Notes: generated by a model from the sequence alone, not told the origin. Shown: positions 1-7,075, numbered from the stretch's first letter. The stretch is DNA of 12,018 bases from Rickettsiales bacterium (GCA_031259745.1 JAIRLB010000086.1:1-12018); one strand, 5' to 3'. Numbers and translations are program-made.

Positions 1-30
1 CTTATTAAAATGGCATTATCAAAAGAGTAA
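1..30 (+). CDS. 3' end of an upstream gene (partial)
   Basis: The first ten codons of the window read LIKMALSKE followed by a TAA stop, three bases before the sufC start codon. The tight spacing suggests the end of an upstream operon member. In suf operons the gene before sufC is usually sufB, but nine residues cannot identify the product, so the sufB idea rests on context only. Confidence 0.35.
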   Translation, partial: LIKMALSKE

Positions 31-33
31 AAG

Positions 34-714
34 ATGTTGTTGGAAATTAAAAACCTTTCTGTATCATTTGACGGCAAAAAACTGTTGCATGATATAAACC
101 TAGAAGTTGCCGATCGCGCCCGTCATCTGCTGACCGGGCATAACGGCAGCGGCAAATCGACACTCACGCAGACCATTGCGGGAAATCCCGATTATGCGGT
201 TGACAGCGGCCGGATTATTTTCAACGGCCGCGACATCACTAACAAAAACGCGACCGCACGCGCCCTGCTGGGGATATTTCTGGGCGCACAGCACGTACCG
301 GAAATCCCTGGTCTGACAGTTATGAGTTTTTTAAAGCATTCCATGACCGCCCACAGGCATTTCCAGACAGGCAACGATTTGCCCATGGGAGAATTTTTGG
401 CGAATTTGGAGACGGCGCGATCGCGCCTTAATATTCCGCGTGAATGGCTGAACCGCAGCATTAACGTCGGATTCAGCGGGGGCGAGCGAAAACGGCTGAT
501 GCTGCTGCGCCTGCTGCTGACCGAACCAAAGCTGGCAATTCTGGACGAACCGGATTCCGGGGCGGACGCATCCGTTCAAAAAATGATCGCCGACGCAATC
601 AGTGAAATGACGGGAACCGCTTTCCTATTTGTCAGCCACCAAGAAAAATTCACCCAACTGGCAAACCCGACGCAAACAACAGTTTTGTCATCTGGAAAAA
701 TTGTGGTACAATAA
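34..714 (+). CDS. sufC: Fe-S cluster assembly ATPase SufC
   Basis: This is an ABC-type cytosolic ATPase that, with SufB and SufD, forms the SufBCD scaffold for building iron-sulfur clusters. Seen in the sequence: Walker A GHNGSGKST at residues 35-43, a Q-loop in GAQHVPEIPG (Q86), the signature FSGGE at 147-151 followed by RKR, Walker B LAILDE at 167-172 followed by PDSGAD, and the H-loop histidine in FVSHQ (H202). The GIFLxxQ...EIPG segment and the GFSGGExKR and LDExDSGxD motifs separate SufC from transporter ATPases. At 226 residues it is a little shorter than the usual 245-255. It starts three bases after a preceding stop codon, with an AAAAGAG purine stretch as a weak ribosome site, so coupling to the upstream gene is likely. 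No sufD or sufS follows in this window; the next genes encode membrane proteins. Confidence 0.92.
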   Translation: MLLEIKNLSVSFDGKKLLHDINLEVADRARHLLTGHNGSGKSTLTQTIAGNPDYAVDSGRIIFNGRDITNKNATARALLGIFLGAQHVPEIPGLTVMSFLKHSMTAHRHFQTGNDLPMGEFLANLETARSRLNIPREWLNRSINVGFSGGERKRLMLLRLLLTEPKLAILDEPDSGADASVQKMIADAISEMTGTAFLFVSHQEKFTQLANPTQTTVLSSGKIVVQ

Positions 715-726
715 TCAAGATAAAAC

Positions 727-732
727 AAGGAG
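727..732 (+). promoter_or_regulatory. Shine-Dalgarno site of the membrane protein gene at 741
   Basis: AAGGAG lies eight bases upstream of the ATG at 741. It is a strong ribosome site and supports that start codon. Confidence 0.7.
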
Positions 733-740
733 CTTAATAG

Positions 741-1661
741 ATGGCCGCAAACTCTGATTTAAAATCAAAACTTTTGCCTCGTTTTTTTTATGAACCCGCG
801 AAGTTCGCGCTGCTATCCTTTGGACTTATGCTTGGCGTCGTATTGATTTGTTATTTAATTTCGGGCGCCATAGCCAAAGAAAACGCGGCCATACCGTTTT
901 TGCTAATGGGAATTTCAGCAGCGGCAACATTGATTTTCACAATCTGCAAATACATAAAATGGCTGCCCAAAGAAAATTTGGACCGACGCAGCTTTATTGC
1001 AATCGACAACGGCTTGACTTTCGTTTATTTCATGTTTGCAGCGGTGGCCGCCATCCTTGCTGCCCGCAATCCGCAAAATATTTTGTCACCGAGTAATTCA
1101 ATGTTCCTATTAAGCGGCACGACCATTATTGTATCCATAATATGCCTATATGTGTTCGGATTGCTTATCGCAAGTGTTTATGCGACATATCGCCGCGCAC
1201 TGGCCATGGGCGTTCCGAAATGGAAAGCCATCCTGTCAGTGCCGTTTGCAATCAATTTGCTCTGGTTCCCGGGATACTTGATGGCAGATGATCCCAAGGC
1301 CAAACCCGCGGTTGCGATCAGGGCCAAATGGTATTCGAAACTAACAGACTGGGTCGTTGCAAAACCAATAAACGCCATTCTGCTGTTCCTGTTTACGATG
1401 TCGATTTCAGCCTTGCTGTTCGACCCGTACTCATTATCCATAAAATTATTTCTTGGCGCGATATTCTGCATATGGCTGCTGATTGCCGGCGGCCGGGCAT
1501 TCAAGAAAAATATCGGCGGGGCATACGCGACCGCCGCGGCGTTTTTGAATATTGCCTTTATTATCGGATTCGTCGTGCTCTTTTCCGGCAATCCGCAACC
1601 GCAGGCAAATCACATTCTATATGAAGAAATCCAAGTAATGGAAATCAAGGATCAGAAATGA
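741..1661 (+). CDS. Integral membrane protein, function unknown
   Basis: I do not recognise this 306-residue protein. It is strongly hydrophobic, with about eight likely membrane segments, roughly at residues 22-44, 50-70, 90-110, 122-147, 160-180, 208-228, 233-250 and 260-281. A conserved-looking loop between segments four and five reads YATYRRALAMGVPKWKA, and another after segment five reads DDPKAKPAVAIRAKWYSKLTDW. No catalytic motif or transporter signature is visible. The start is fixed by a good Shine-Dalgarno site, and the stop overlaps the start of the next gene by four bases (ATGA), which suggests translational coupling with the downstream permease. A role with that permease is inferred only from this coupling. 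Confidence 0.85.
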   Translation: MAANSDLKSKLLPRFFYEPAKFALLSFGLMLGVVLICYLISGAIAKENAAIPFLLMGISAAATLIFTICKYIKWLPKENLDRRSFIAIDNGLTFVYFMFAAVAAILAARNPQNILSPSNSMFLLSGTTIIVSIICLYVFGLLIASVYATYRRALAMGVPKWKAILSVPFAINLLWFPGYLMADDPKAKPAVAIRAKWYSKLTDWVVAKPINAILLFLFTMSISALLFDPYSLSIKLFLGAIFCIWLLIAGGRAFKKNIGGAYATAAAFLNIAFIIGFVVLFSGNPQPQANHILYEEIQVMEIKDQK

Positions 1662-2698
1662 ACGGACTGCTCTTGTTTGGCGGAGTAATATTTATCCTGT
1701 GGCTGGGCCGCGCGATTTTTGTGCCGGTTGTGGTCGCCGCATTCCTGTGGTATCTGATAAATGCAATATCGGCCTATTACCGCAAGGCGCTGCCGTATCG
1801 GGATAAAACAAAGGGTAAAAAAATCTTACCTATTATATTTGACTGGGGCGCCGGCATTTTGTCGCTGGCGACATTCAGCGGATTAATTTATATGTTCATC
1901 ACGCAAATTCGCCCCATGTTCGCGCAACTGATTGCGCGCCTGCCCGATATTCAGCAAAAACTGGCGTTGCTGGGGGATTATTTAACCGGCTATTTCGGAT
2001 TATCATTCCCGCTGGACAGCGCCCCGAATATAACGGAAATCGCCGCCAACATAGGCTCGTCGGTCACGGGCTTTGCAACAACCATGGGAATGGTTCTTGT
2101 ATATATCATCTTTATGTTTATTGAACAGAGCACATTCAACAGAAAATTTGCCGCCCTGTTTCCAAACAAGACACAATCCAAGAAGATGCATTACATCTTT
2201 GCCAGCATTGACGAGAATATGAAGAAATACATGTTCATGAAAACATTTATTTCTGTAATTACGGGCTTGTTGTCTTATTTCTGGCTGCATGCAATCGGAT
2301 TGGAATTTGCGGGCGTCTGGGCATTTATCGTATTCGTGACCAGCTATGTTCCCACAATCGGCGCAATCGTCGCCTGTTTGCTGCCGGTACTCTATTCGCT
2401 GGTGACGGCGGATTCTATGAACTTGCCCATTCTGACCGCGGTGGGTCTGATTGGATTGCAGATCGTATTTGGAAATATACTAGAGCCAAAGCTGACCGGC
2501 AAGACATTGAATCTATCCACATTGGCTATTTTGATAAATCTGGTCTTTTGGGGAATGCTGTGGGGCGTTGCAGGTATGTTTTTCAGCGTGCCGTTGCTGG
2601 TGGCGACATTTGTTATAACCGCGCAGTTCGATTCTACGCGCTGGATTGCGATACTGTTGTCCGCAAACGGCGAGATTCCGGATAAAAATGACGAGTAA
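1658..2698 (+). CDS. AI-2E/PerM family membrane permease
   Basis: This 346-residue integral membrane protein has the layout of the AI-2E transporter (UPF0118, PerM/YdiK-like) family. Two or three N-terminal membrane segments are followed by a soluble stretch around residues 95-140 (FAQLIARLPDIQQKLALLGDYL). The C-terminal membrane bundle then carries typical family sequence: a GLEFAGVWAFIVFVTSYVPTIG segment, GNILEPKLTGKTLNLS, and LVFWGMLWGVAGMFFSVPLLV. Members export varied substrates (autoinducer-2 in some, ions in others), so the substrate cannot be read from the sequence. It begins inside the stop codon of the preceding membrane protein gene (ATGA) and is probably co-transcribed with it and with sufC. 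Length is normal for the family (about 340-370). Confidence 0.87.
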   Translation: MNGLLLFGGVIFILWLGRAIFVPVVVAAFLWYLINAISAYYRKALPYRDKTKGKKILPIIFDWGAGILSLATFSGLIYMFITQIRPMFAQLIARLPDIQQKLALLGDYLTGYFGLSFPLDSAPNITEIAANIGSSVTGFATTMGMVLVYIIFMFIEQSTFNRKFAALFPNKTQSKKMHYIFASIDENMKKYMFMKTFISVITGLLSYFWLHAIGLEFAGVWAFIVFVTSYVPTIGAIVACLLPVLYSLVTADSMNLPILTAVGLIGLQIVFGNILEPKLTGKTLNLSTLAILINLVFWGMLWGVAGMFFSVPLLVATFVITAQFDSTRWIAILLSANGEIPDKNDE

Positions 2699-2759
2699 CA
2701 AATAACTGACTGAAAACGCACGGTCGGATACGCATTCGCCTCGACAACAGACAATACAT

Positions 2760-3075
2760 GCGTCGAATATGGCGGCAATCCAAAAACAGGAGTGAATTCC
2801 GATAGCGGCCTTTGCGTCATTCGCAAAACCGGAAAGCCCTTTTCTGACAAAACGGAACGTGCGCCCAGCTATTGCAGAGCCACGACCAAGTATAGCAATC
2901 TGGATTTGTCTGTTGGCAAAAAAACAATGCCAAATGGAACGAGCAATAATGGACAATATTCGATCAAGATAGGCATGCAGAGTGCGTCAAAGAGGAACAA
3001 TCGCAGCAGGAATAGCATGATGTACGCGCTATTTGAAATAAAGAGCGTTTGCAAACGTACATGACCGGCATTTCA
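2760..3075 (-). pseudogene. Possible decayed gene on the - strand, identity uncertain
   Basis: The 406 bases between the permease and the RNase D-like gene hold no convincing intact gene. On the - strand one frame encodes a hydrophobic stretch (PILIEYCPLLLVPFGIVF at about 2920-2975). It is interrupted by a TAG at 2869-2871 and then continues in the same frame with protein-like sequence (LGARSVLSEKGFPVLRM). There is no clear ribosome site and no full-length frame. The pattern of hydrophobic segments followed by a short polar strand region weakly recalls the C-terminal part of ComEC-like competence proteins, but I would not name it on this evidence. It could equally be non-coding spacer. Confidence 0.25.
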
Positions 3076-3104
3076 AACAAACAGATTCCTAATTATATCC
3101 AATT

Positions 3105-3728
3105 CTACTTCGGGTTGTATCCGAATATATCCCTCTCGCCCCAATCCATATCCAGCTGGCAGCGCGTAGGCAGAAACTCAAAGCACTTGGCCGCCAGTTC
3201 TGTTCGGTTCTTATCCGCCAGAGTATCTGCCAGATAATCTTTTAAAATATGCAGATACAAAACATCGCCGGCCGCATATTTTTGCTGTTTGGCGTTCAGT
3301 TTCTTGGTCCAATCGGAACAGCACTCGTCCTTTTCGATTTCAATCTTGAATATCTCGCGCAGCGCATTTTGCAATGTGTGCCCTTTTTTAGGACGCGCCA
3401 GCAAGACGCCTATCTTGGTGCAAAATACCGGCGCCGCCCAAATGCCCAAACGTTTGTAAATCATCAGCAGGTCCATGCGGGCGTAATGAAAAATCTTGGT
3501 GCTTGTCGGATTGGACAAAACCAGCGACAAATTCGGATAATCCTTGTTATCGCGGATTTGGATCAGATAGAAATCGTCCGAATCGCGGGCGCGCAACTGC
3601 ACCAGGCACAGATTGTCGTTATGAATATCCAGCCCGGTTAATTCCGTATCAACCGCCAGTTCGGATGATTTCATCAATTCGGCCGCCTGCGGTGCGGACA
3701 AATCTTCCTGCAAATATATAATATTCAT
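3105..3728 (-). CDS. RNase D-like 3'-5' exonuclease (DEDDy)
   Basis: This 207-residue protein consists of a single DEDDy exonuclease domain, as found in RNase D, which trims RNA 3' ends. The metal-binding acidic residues are all visible: D27 and E29 in VDTELTGLD (ExoI), D86 in HYARMDLL (ExoII), and Y151 with D155 in KYAAGDVLYL (ExoIII). The C-terminal HRDC domains of E. coli RNase D (about 375 residues) are absent, which fits the short single-domain ribonuclease D proteins of many alphaproteobacteria. It lies 16 bases downstream of ruvX on the same strand, probably in one transcript. The ribosome site is weak (purine-rich AAAGACGA). It may process RNA or act in DNA metabolism alongside RuvX; the sequence does not decide between them. 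Confidence 0.88.
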   Translation of the reverse strand: MNIIYLQEDLSAPQAAELMKSSELAVDTELTGLDIHNDNLCLVQLRARDSDDFYLIQIRDNKDYPNLSLVLSNPTSTKIFHYARMDLLMIYKRLGIWAAPVFCTKIGVLLARPKKGHTLQNALREIFKIEIEKDECCSDWTKKLNAKQQKYAAGDVLYLHILKDYLADTLADKNRTELAAKCFEFLPTRCQLDMDWGERDIFGYNPK

Positions 3729-3744
3729 TTTGTCGTCTTTATTT

Positions 3745-4200
3745 TCATTGCGCGCAGCGCTTTACCATAGCCAATGCGTTATCCAATATAATCTTTGCCG
3801 ATTCAGAATCCAGTTTTTTTTTCATCTCGGCCCGACTGGCGCCTGCCAAGCTTTCTTCGGCCTCGATGCTGGTCAGAAGCTCATCAACGAATATAATCGG
3901 CAAATCTATGTATGAATCCAAATCCTTGGCAAACCTGCGAACTGCCTGGGTTGTCGGCGATTCGCTGCCGTCAAAGCGCAATGGCAATCCGATGACAATC
4001 CCGGCCGCGTTTTCTTCTTCGGCAACGGCCGCGACAGATGCCACAGCCGCACGGGACCACGGCCTGTTCTCAATCTGGGGGCGGATAAAGAAAAATTCTT
4101 GAGTTTCATCAGAAACAGCCAGCCCCACCCGGCACTGTCCCCAATCTACGCCCAAAATGCGCCCGATACGCGGAAAATCCTTGAAATTTGCCAAAATCAT
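3745..4200 (-). CDS. ruvX: YqgF/RuvX family nuclease (putative Holliday junction resolvase, pre-16S rRNA nuclease)
   Basis: This 151-residue protein has the RNase H-like fold motifs of YqgF/RuvX: GVDWGQCRVGLAVSD at residues 17-31 with the catalytic D19, IVIGLPL at 68-74, VDELLTS at 105-111 (commonly DERLTT/S), and LDSESAKIILDNAL at 130-143 carrying a further acidic residue, D131. The family was first proposed as a Holliday junction resolvase, and E. coli YqgF is linked to maturation of the 16S rRNA 5' end. Length is normal (about 140-160). The arginine usually found after DE in DERLT is leucine here. It is the first gene of a leftward pair with the exonuclease gene and is divergent from gatC, with 40 bases between the two start codons. 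Confidence 0.9.
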   Translation of the reverse strand: MILANFKDFPRIGRILGVDWGQCRVGLAVSDETQEFFFIRPQIENRPWSRAAVASVAAVAEEENAAGIVIGLPLRFDGSESPTTQAVRRFAKDLDSYIDLPIIFVDELLTSIEAEESLAGASRAEMKKKLDSESAKIILDNALAMVKRCAQ

Positions 4201-4208
4201 AGTATAAT
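4181..4208 (+). promoter_or_regulatory. Candidate sigma-70 promoter for the gatC operon
   Basis: TTGAAA (4181-4186) and a perfect TATAAT (4203-4208) are separated by 16 bases, with a predicted start near 4215. The -35 and most of the spacer lie within the first codons of the divergent ruvX gene. The consensus quality is high and it sits at the expected distance from gatC. Confidence 0.6.
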
Positions 4209-4225
4209 TCTTTTACTTTTTATAT

Positions 4226-4254
4226 ATAGTAGGATGTAATATGTCATTTAGCAA
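4226..4254 (-). promoter_or_regulatory. Candidate promoter for ruvX
   Basis: On the - strand a -35 TTGCTA (4254-4249) and a -10 TACTAT (4231-4226) are separated by 17 bases. The predicted start near 4219 gives a leader of about 18 bases. The -35 lies inside the first codons of gatC. This is a consensus match only. Confidence 0.4.
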
Positions 4255-4537
4255 GCAGCAATTGCAGAAATTCGCCCATCTTATCAGAATTGAAATCTCG
4301 GATGAAAAATTAGAGCAAATGAAGATAGACTCCATAGTAGAGTGGTTGGATAAATTGCAAAAAATTGACACTGCCGGTGTAGAGCCGATGTTGTCTCCGG
4401 CAAGCCACACGTTGCCAAAGCGCGCAGATATTGTGACAGATGGCAATATCCGCGATTTGGTTTTGGCGAACGCACCGGATAAAACAGGCATAAGCAGGGG
4501 ATATTTTGCCGTGCCAAAAGTAATAGAAGAAGAATAA
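4241..4537 (+). CDS. gatC: Asp/Glu-tRNA amidotransferase subunit C
   Basis: GatC is the small subunit of the GatCAB complex, which converts Glu-tRNA(Gln) and/or Asp-tRNA(Asn) to the amidated forms. It wraps GatA and GatB together and has no active site. The 98-residue sequence shows the family pattern: an N-terminal helix with KFAHLIRIEISDEKLEQM, then WLDKLQKIDTAGVEPMLSPASHTLPKRADIVTDGN, and a C-terminal DKTGISRGYFAVPKVIEE, where GYFxVPKV is characteristic. AGGA six bases before the ATG supports the start. It opens a rightward operon. The next gene starts two bases after its stop, and the GAAGAAGAA run that codes its acidic tail also lies where the next ribosome site should be. Confidence 0.95.
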   Translation: MSFSKQQLQKFAHLIRIEISDEKLEQMKIDSIVEWLDKLQKIDTAGVEPMLSPASHTLPKRADIVTDGNIRDLVLANAPDKTGISRGYFAVPKVIEEE

Positions 4538-4539
4538 AA

Positions 4540-5109
4540 ATGAGAAAATTAATATTTGGAATAATAATTTCCGCCGTTATATTCAATGCAAGCGCGCATC
4601 CGATGGACGCCTTTGTTGCAGATTGCGAAAAAATTGCCAACAGTGTCCCTTGGTTCACGGAAAAAAATTGTACACCTGTTGATAAATGCATGAAGTATTT
4701 CAATGATTCAAAAGAAAAATGTACCGCCAAATACAAGACATGCCTGCACAATATCCCACAAAGAAACGAAGAAATTAAAAATGGAGCCTATATTTTGAAA
4801 TGCGCAAACAATCCAGAAATAAAAAAATTCATAGCGCCGGAATATATAACTTTTCCCGATGGAAAACCTGACACGGGCTTTGCTGACAAATCATTTACAT
4901 ATCAAAATTCGCAATATGTAGTTTTTGACGACTTGATAAATGATAAGGAGCATACATACCTTGTTTTCCAGGCGAAAGGAACAGGGCAAGGAATATCATC
5001 TTTGGGGGACAATTATTTTATTATTGTGGATAGAGATGTGGATAGAGACAACGACGCCTTTGCAATAGGGATTCATAATACGGACGAGATAAGAAATGAA
5101 CATGATTGA
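4540..5109 (+). CDS. Secreted cysteine-rich protein of unknown function
   Basis: I do not recognise this 189-residue protein. It begins with a clear signal peptide: RK, a hydrophobic core LIFGIIISAVIF, and a likely cleavage after NASA at residue 19. Six cysteines (29, 44, 50, 61, 68, 88) all lie in the first 70 residues of the mature chain and could form three periplasmic disulfides. The C-terminal part (about 100-189) looks beta-rich and holds a run of alternating aspartates at 164, 166, 168, 170 and 172, which resembles a calcium-binding loop. Base composition is visibly more AT-rich than gatA. The gene starts two bases after gatC and overlaps gatA by 14 bases, so it is read in the same operon although amidotransferase operons do not normally carry such a gene. 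It could be an acquired insertion or a lineage-specific periplasmic protein. Confidence 0.8.
   Translation: MRKLIFGIIISAVIFNASAHPMDAFVADCEKIANSVPWFTEKNCTPVDKCMKYFNDSKEKCTAKYKTCLHNIPQRNEEIKNGAYILKCANNPEIKKFIAPEYITFPDGKPDTGFADKSFTYQNSQYVVFDDLINDKEHTYLVFQAKGTGQGISSLGDNYFIIVDRDVDRDNDAFAIGIHNTDEIRNEHD
5025..5048 (+). repeat. Perfect 12-base tandem duplication
   Basis: TGTGGATAGAGA occurs twice back to back (5025-5036 and 5037-5048). It lies in frame in the secreted protein gene and encodes VDRD twice, doubling the aspartate pattern there. Confidence 0.9.
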
Positions 5110-6571
5110 TTTGACTATTGCCGAAGCGTTGGCAAAACTAAAATCCGGCGAAATCACCGCCACGGAATTGACAAAAGCGTATCTGGCGCGAATTGAAAAA
5201 CATGGCAAGGAATTAAACTGCTATATAACTGTGACGCCCGAACGCGCTTTGGCGGACGCCGCTGCATCTGATGCGCGATATGCCGCAGGCAGGCCGCTGC
5301 CGCTGGACGGGATTCCAATCGGGATGAAGGATTTATTCGCAACGCGTGGAATCCGCACGACGGCGGCATCGCGCATGCTGGAAAACTTTATCCCGGAATA
5401 CGAGTCAACCATTTCGCAAAAGTTTATCGATGCGGGAACCGTTTTGCTGGGGAAGACAAACCTGGATGAATTCGCGATGGGAACTTTCAGCAAGACAAGT
5501 TATTTCGGCGCACCTGTCAACCCATGGCAACTGGAACTCAAATTGACTGCCGGCGGTTCATCGGGCGGCTCTACATCCGCCATCGCGGGCGGCCTTGCAA
5601 TCGGCGGCACGGGAACTGATACCGGCGGATCCATACGCTTTCCTGCGGCCATCACCGGATTGGTCGGAATGAAGCCGACTTATGGACTGTGTTCGCGCTG
5701 GGGCTGCGTCGCGTTCGCGTCCAGTCTGGACACCCCCGGCCCGATTGCGCGCACTGTCGACGACGCGGCATTGCTGCTGTCTGCAATGACCGGCCATGAT
5801 ACGAAAGACAGCACCAGCGCAAACCGTGAACAAATCGACTATTGCGATAAAATCAGAAGTCAGAAGTCAGAAATCAAAAATTTTCGCATAGGTATTATAA
5901 AGGAATTCAACGATGTAGAAATATCCGCAGACATGAATGGATTATTTAACCGGCGTATTGCGGATTTGAAGGCAGCCGGTGCCGAAATAATAGAGGTGTC
6001 CATTCCGAACATCCTGGATGCATTGGCCGCCTATTACGTGATTGCTCCGGCCGAGGCGTCGTCAAACCTGGCACGTTATGACGGCATGAGATACGGCCTG
6101 CGTGTTGATGGGGCGGATTTAATCGACACATACAAAAAGACTCGCGCGGCCGGCTTTGGTACCGAAGTTCAGCGCCGTATGGTTGTAGGCACGGCCGTGC
6201 TGTCATCGGAATCGTACGAGGTTTATTTCATGCAGGCGGCGCGCGTACGCAGATTGATCGCAAACGCATTTGATCGGGCGTTCGAACAGTGCGATTTGAT
6301 TGTATGTCCGTCCGGCGCAGGGCCGGCATTACCGCTGGGTTCAGATTTGACGCCTTTGGAATATTATGCGCTGGATTTATTCACAGTCGCAATGAATCTG
6401 GCCGGCGTTCCGGCGTGCAGCGTTCCATGCGGGTTAAGCGGAACCGGCCTGCCGCTGGGGATGCAGGTTGTCGGAAATAAGTTCGACGATACGCGCGTCC
6501 TGCAATTGGCCAAATATATAGAGGAATTCGCAGGACTGGATAACCGCCCGACCAAAATAATGCTGGAATAA
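5096..6571 (+). CDS. gatA: Asp/Glu-tRNA amidotransferase subunit A
   Basis: GatA is the amidase subunit that frees ammonia from glutamine for the GatB reaction. The amidase-signature catalytic triad is intact: K78 in GIPIGMKDLF, the cis-serine in TAGGSSGGST (S155), and the nucleophile S179 in GTDTGGSIRFPAA, followed by GLVGMKPTYG. At 491 residues it has normal length. The start at 5096 overlaps the preceding gene by 14 bases; a second in-frame ATG at 5102 is an equal candidate, and no strong ribosome site marks either, consistent with translational coupling. Residues 253-260 are encoded by three tandem heptamers. The segment before the GGSSGGS motif reads NPWQLELKLTAGGSS where most homologues have a proline (T/LPGGSSGGS). 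GatC and GatB partners are encoded on either side. Confidence 0.95.
   Translation: MNMIDLTIAEALAKLKSGEITATELTKAYLARIEKHGKELNCYITVTPERALADAAASDARYAAGRPLPLDGIPIGMKDLFATRGIRTTAASRMLENFIPEYESTISQKFIDAGTVLLGKTNLDEFAMGTFSKTSYFGAPVNPWQLELKLTAGGSSGGSTSAIAGGLAIGGTGTDTGGSIRFPAAITGLVGMKPTYGLCSRWGCVAFASSLDTPGPIARTVDDAALLLSAMTGHDTKDSTSANREQIDYCDKIRSQKSEIKNFRIGIIKEFNDVEISADMNGLFNRRIADLKAAGAEIIEVSIPNILDALAAYYVIAPAEASSNLARYDGMRYGLRVDGADLIDTYKKTRAAGFGTEVQRRMVVGTAVLSSESYEVYFMQAARVRRLIANAFDRAFEQCDLIVCPSGAGPALPLGSDLTPLEYYALDLFTVAMNLAGVPACSVPCGLSGTGLPLGMQVVGNKFDDTRVLQLAKYIEEFAGLDNRPTKIMLE
5853..5873 (+). repeat. Heptanucleotide tandem repeat inside gatA
   Basis: TCAGAAG is repeated twice and followed by TCAGAAA, giving three contiguous heptamers. 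They encode a polar linker (IRSQKSEI) between conserved GatA segments. The unit is not a multiple of three, so gain or loss of one copy would shift the reading frame. Confidence 0.85.
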
Positions 6572-6615
6572 AAAGATTCCTGATTTATTTATCACGGACT
6601 GAATCAAAAAACTAA

Positions 6616-6646
6616 TTGGTAATACGCTGTTGGGATAAGATATAAT
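6616..6646 (+). promoter_or_regulatory. Weak candidate promoter for cutA
   Basis: The 105-base gatA-cutA spacer contains a perfect TATAAT at 6641-6646, 31 bases before the cutA start. The best upstream match is TTGGTA at 6616-6621 with a long 19-base spacer. cutA may have its own promoter or may be read through from gatA. No terminator hairpin is visible between them. Confidence 0.35.
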
Positions 6647-6676
6647 TTTTCACTAACAAACCAAAATGAAATTATC

Positions 6677-7009
6677 ATGAACAAACCAATAATTATACAA
6701 ACCACGACGGATAATCAGGATTGGACTAAAAAATTGACAACCGCTTTGTTAGAAAATCGTTTGTCGGCAGATGTCCAGTCGTCTGATATAGGCTCCAATT
6801 ATTGGTGGAAAGGCGAAATACGCACAAAGAACGAAACCTTATTGACCATAAAAACCAAAGAGTCTTTATTCAAAGATGTTGAAAAAATTATACGCGATAA
6901 CTCTTTGTATGAAACACCGCAAATTATTGCCGCACCGATAATTAATGGCGGCAAAGATTATTTGGATTGGATAAAAGAAGAAACAAATTATAAATCTACT
7001 GGTGGCTAG
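6677..7009 (+). CDS. cutA: CutA family protein
   Basis: CutA is a small trimeric ferredoxin-like protein linked to divalent cation tolerance in E. coli; its general role is unsettled. The 110-residue sequence carries the family core: YWWKGEI at 42-48, E53 with LLTIKT at 55-60, YETPQIIAAPI at 78-88, and DYLDWI at 94-99. The usual histidine before the PYE motif is replaced (NSLYETP). The last residues, STGG and the TAG stop, are encoded by the complement of the 3' end of the convergent tRNA-Phe gene, a 10-base overlap including the CCA triplet. A long upstream leader is AT-rich and no good Shine-Dalgarno site is seen. Its place between gatA and gatB is unusual, and no functional link is evident. 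Confidence 0.9.
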   Translation: MNKPIIIQTTTDNQDWTKKLTTALLENRLSADVQSSDIGSNYWWKGEIRTKNETLLTIKTKESLFKDVEKIIRDNSLYETPQIIAAPIINGGKDYLDWIKEETNYKSTGG

Positions 7010-7075
7010 GGACGGAATCGAACCGCCGACACAGGGATTTTCAGTCCCTTGCTCTACCAACTGAGCTACCTAGCC
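7000..7075 (-). tRNA. tRNA-Phe (GAA anticodon)
   Basis: A complete 76-base tRNA with encoded CCA. The acceptor stem GGCTAGG pairs with CCTAGCC, the discriminator base is A, and the CCA end is at 7002-7000. The D-arm reads TAGCTCAGTTGGTAGAGC. The anticodon stem is AGGGA/TCCCT around the loop CTGAAAA, giving anticodon GAA. The T-arm loop is TTCGATT with one G-U pair in the stem. It is transcribed leftward while the flanking cutA and gatB run rightward, and its 3' end overlaps the cutA stop codon region. Confidence 0.97.

Noticed and set aside
2792..3064. 90-codon + strand open frame after the permease
   Set aside because: Low-complexity polar product with no ribosome site, lying opposite the possible decayed - strand gene; treated as chance.
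3249..3641. 130-codon + strand open frame opposite the RNase D-like gene
   Set aside because: It is the antisense shadow of a gene whose - strand frame has all the DEDDy catalytic residues.
5558..5833. Long - strand open frame opposite gatA
   Set aside because: Arginine- and alanine-rich shadow of a clearly conserved amidase signature region.
6866..7060. - strand open frame across cutA and tRNA-Phe
   Set aside because: Its start lies inside the tRNA sequence and it is a shadow of cutA.
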